Assembly: GCF_003095655.1 (NCBI RefSeq)
Contig: NZ_CP029151.1
Span: 453,501 to 517,500 of the forward strand
Length of the DNA: 64,000 bases
Source: Dokdonia sp. Dokd-P16
Lineage (GTDB): Bacteria; Bacteroidota; Bacteroidia; Flavobacteriales; Flavobacteriaceae
Reading direction: 5' to 3'
This document shows, piece after piece, positions 63,362-64,000 of this stretch. Under the pieces are notes generated by a model. That model searched no databases, was not told where the DNA came from, and saw only the letters and a list, made by a program, of their open reading frames with translations. A program made the position numbers and the translations under genes. How positions within the stretch are numbered: position 1 is the stretch's first letter; each line of letters opens with the position of its first letter.

Positions 63362-63371
63362 TACTTTTTTT

Positions 63372-63387
63372 GCTTTCGCGAAAGCGC
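63372..63387. repeat. Dispersed palindrome copy 26 (intergenic)
   Basis: GCTTTCGCGAAAGCGC between the OmpA-family gene and tRNA-Arg. Confidence 0.92.
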
Positions 63388-63399
63388 AAATGTAAATCT

Positions 63400-64000
63400 T
63401 TACTGAGTAATCACAATAAATTCTGAACGACGATTTAATTGATGTTGCTCCTCTGTACAGTCTGAGTTGTTATCACAGGTATTTACGAGCTCTGTCTCGC
63501 CATAACCTTGACCAGATATCCTATTGGCATCGATACCTCTAGAGATAATGTATGCCACTGTAGATTTTGCTCTTCTATCTGAAAGTGACAGGTTATAATC
63601 ATCCTTACCTCGACTATCTGTATGTGACCTTACGCTTATCACCATATCTGGCACTTGCTTCATTGCAGAGATCACTTTTGTAAGCTCTAACGCAGCATCT
63701 GGTCTTATGTCAGATTTATTATAATCAAAGTAAATAGGATTAAGATTAAGAAGTTTTGCAAGATCGTCACCTACTCCTACTTCTGTAAGTCTCAACTCGA
63801 GCTCTATATCCTTTTGTAATGTTTCTGGCTCTGCCGGTGTGATCACAATAACCTCTTTTGCATAATATAATTTTGAGGTCGCACGTATTACATAATTTTC
63901 TGAGCATACGAGACTAAATCTATATAAGCCACGTGCATTTACATCAACTTCTTTTACCACTTCATTATCAGCATTCATGAGCTGTACTTTTGCATCCGTT
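63400..64000 (-). CDS. OmpA-family protein, C-terminal part (5' truncated by window edge)
   Basis: The frame is open to the window edge (seven codons before Met at 63978), so the N-terminus is outside. A beta-sandwich piece of the carboxypeptidase-regulatory type (DAKVQLMNADNEVVKEVDVN, GLYRFSLVCSENYVIRATS) comes first, then an OmpA peptidoglycan-binding domain: IYFDYNKSDIRPDAALELTK, VRSHTDSRGKDDYNLSLSDRR, GYGETELVN and NRRSEFIV. It should tie the outer membrane to murein. The domain order resembles PD40-OmpA proteins of Bacteroidetes, some near type IX secretion genes. Confidence 0.9.
   Translation of the reverse strand, partial: TDAKVQLMNADNEVVKEVDVNARGLYRFSLVCSENYVIRATSKLYYAKEVIVITPAEPETLQKDIELELRLTEVGVGDDLAKLLNLNPIYFDYNKSDIRPDAALELTKVISAMKQVPDMVISVRSHTDSRGKDDYNLSLSDRRAKSTVAYIISRGIDANRISGQGYGETELVNTCDNNSDCTEEQHQLNRRSEFIVITQ

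Overview
This 64 kb window is chromosomal DNA of a marine-type member of the Flavobacteriaceae (Bacteroidetes). The evidence is: promoters of the TTG...TAnnTTTG type (for example TATATTTG before tRNA, gyrB and other genes), almost no Shine-Dalgarno sequences, a 287-aa primary sigma factor lacking the long N-terminal region, a transketolase split into two genes, a fused SecDF, BshC (bacillithiol), many SC-type lipoproteins, and a carotenoid operon under a MerR/B12 regulator. A 16-18 bp palindrome, CGCTTTCGCGAAAGCG, occurs about every 2.5 kb in genes and between them. My best guess is the Dokdonia/Krokinobacter group, but that is inference.

Layout. 0-6.4 kb: end of pyrE, a SRPBCC protein, split transketolase, a small OmpW/PorT-like barrel, an FKBP lipoprotein with a calcium-binding tail, an S4 RNA-binding protein, a phosphoribosyltransferase and shikimate kinase. 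6.5-7.0 kb: two identical tRNA-Lys and one tRNA-Leu, each with its own promoter and terminator. 7.2-10.9 kb: a CarH/LitR-like B12 photoreceptor-type repressor followed by crtI, crtB and crtZ. 11.0-13.0 kb: a sugar epimerase with a glycosyltransferase. 13.0-15.6 kb: an M24 peptidase lipoprotein and an Omp85-like barrel. 15.7-18.5 kb: trmL, then a spondin-like lipoprotein, then a displaced second copy of the 3' half of trmL. 19.3-23.5 kb: bshC and a large M14 peptidase. 23.6-24.5 kb: a non-coding array built from three hairpin motifs. 24.6-30.5 kb: lipoprotein, rimO, amidase, membrane protein, ftsY. 30.8-40.7 kb: mpl, gyrB, mdh, secDF, with two or more likely small structured RNAs at 35.1-35.6 kb. 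40.9-42.8 kb: queE and an MFS transporter.

43.0-50.7 kb is a tryptophan/kynurenine catabolic operon: kynU, a PaiB-like protein, kmo, a RidA-type deaminase, a muconic-semialdehyde dehydrogenase, an SDR, a DUF1648 membrane protein and an ACMSD-like decarboxylase. The dioxygenase that should open the ring of 3-hydroxyanthranilate is not present here. 50.8-57.8 kb: O-methyltransferase, TatA, rpoD, a candidate small RNA, rpe, PBP1A, a BI-1 protein and a conserved hypothetical protein. 58.0-62.5 kb: a split DUF4331 pair and a TPR lipoprotein, facing an ECF sigma/anti-sigma pair. 62.6-63.3 kb: a tandem array of about 168-bp hairpin-bearing repeats at the 3' side of a tRNA-Arg. The window ends inside an OmpA-family gene.

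The signals I think least explained are the dispersed palindrome (26 good copies, 13 of them inside coding sequence or a gene remnant), the two hairpin repeat arrays, the trmL duplication flanking a lipoprotein gene, and the candidate structured RNAs.
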